Below are positions 63,398 to 64,000 of a stretch of 64,000 nucleotides of DNA, in pieces (the stretch's first letter is position 1; every line of letters begins with the position of its first letter). Origin of the DNA: Medakamo hakoo (lineage: Eukaryota; Chlorophyta; Trebouxiophyceae; Coccomyxaceae); contig CP089451.1 in NCBI GenBank assembly GCA_026636295.1, positions 1 to 64,000 on the forward strand, written 5' to 3'. Made by a program: the position numbers and the translations under genes. The notes beneath the pieces were generated by a model. That model searched no databases. It was not told where the DNA came from and was given only the letters and a program-made list of their open reading frames with translations.

Positions 63398-63983
63398 ATG
63401 CTGCGCCCGCCTGCTCGCCCACCCCTCCTCGCCCGCGCCCGCGCCCGCGCCCACTTGAAACCCTTAGCCACACTTCCTGCGCGTCTGCACGCGCGGCCTG
63501 CGGCTTCGGGGCGCGAGGATGGTGCGTGAATTCCGCAACCAAATGCGGCGGCCAGAAAAAAAAAAACCCACTCTCACTCTCACTCTCCCCCTGCCTCCCC
63601 GCCCGCCCAACCAACCAGGCACGCCGCCACAAACCCCAGACCTCTTCACCTTGGCCGCCTCCCTCATCTCAGCCGCCGCCGACGCAGGCGCGGACGCGCT
63701 CGCCTCCGCCGGCATCTGCGAAGCCGAAGCCCGCAAGGCCGGGCAGGAGTGGGTGGAAGGCGTGAGCGCGGCGCGGGCCGCGCCGTCGTCCAAGGCTGCT
63801 GCGTCCCCGCCGCCGCAGGCGTCGCCGTCCTCGCCAAACGCTCCTCCACCCACGGGCCGGACCCCGACCATCGTCCCACCGCGCCCGCTGGGTGAGGCGA
63901 TCGCCTCGCTGGAGGCCGAGGTCGCGGCCGCGCGCGCGGCGGTCGCCAAACTGAAGAAGGAGCCGGGCGGCGGTGGTGGGTGA
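63398..63983 (+). CDS. Predicted organelle-targeted small protein, unknown function
   Basis: Exons 63398-63521 and 63619-63983 (phase 1, donor GTGCGT) give 162 residues. The first 41 residues (MLRPPARPPLLARARARAHLK) are strongly basic and free of acids, like a mitochondrial or plastid presequence. The central part is helical: PDLFTLAASLISAAADAGADAL, then AEARKAGQEWVEGVSAA. A Pro/Ser-rich linker leads to a final coiled coil (LGEAIASLEAEVAAARAAVAKLKKE). I recognise no family. The stop is 15 bases from the window end. Confidence 0.65.
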
Positions 63984-64000
63984 GCACGCAAGGAGCACAC

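Overview
The window is the left end of a nuclear chromosome from a very GC-rich photosynthetic eukaryote, most likely a chlorophyte green alga. It opens with CCCTAA (TTAGGG-type) telomere repeats that pass into TTTGGG variants. The first gene ends only about 130 bp further in. Evidence for a green alga: a HydE-HydF fusion gene beside a divergent HydG gene; an AKR2-type plastid outer-envelope targeting factor; an ACHT-type plastid thioredoxin; a plastid-type DUF3110 protein; and intron donors that are almost all GTGAG or GTGCG. TTAGGG telomeres are not the commonest type in green algae but are known in some lineages, so the species is left open.

I assign 31 genes and 43 GT-AG introns by matching reading frame and splice phase across exons. 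Several exons have no start codon of their own. Genes are packed tightly: convergent pairs lie about 60 bp apart and divergent pairs share roughly 90-530 bp. Long open frames on the opposite strand are common because stop codons are rare at this GC content; they are shadows and are left out.

Layout. 0.3-6 kb: secreted GH31 alpha-glucosidase; a 66-residue prefoldin-like ORF only 18 bp upstream of an REX4-type exonuclease; a coiled-coil protein. 6.4-12.2 kb: HydG and HydEF, the whole [FeFe]-hydrogenase maturation set, head to head over a 246-bp promoter with a near-central inverted repeat; the hydrogenase itself is not here. 12.6-21.6 kb: cytochrome b561, ACHT thioredoxin, MFS transporter, WDR83/MORG1, AKR2 and a PPR-like protein. 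21.7-33.4 kb: WD40 protein, plastid helical protein, SF3B4, a twin-CX9C DUF3128 protein, a 1,627-residue Raf-like kinase and hexose-6-phosphate epimerase. 33.7-51.7 kb: three giant low-complexity-rich proteins (a NUP205-like nucleoporin, an alanine-rich coiled coil and a 2,098-residue unknown) plus an MPP6-like exosome cofactor. 51.8-64 kb: lysine methyltransferase, COQ5, DCN1-like, a small plastid membrane protein, SPC3, MSI4/FVE-like WD40, DUF3110 and two unknowns.

The points most worth following are the HydG/HydEF promoter, the apparent two-ORF transcript at REX4, the DFN kinase, the 2,098-residue protein, and the purine-to-pyrimidine polarity of the introns. I saw no transposon, viral relic, rRNA or tRNA, and no CRISPR array.
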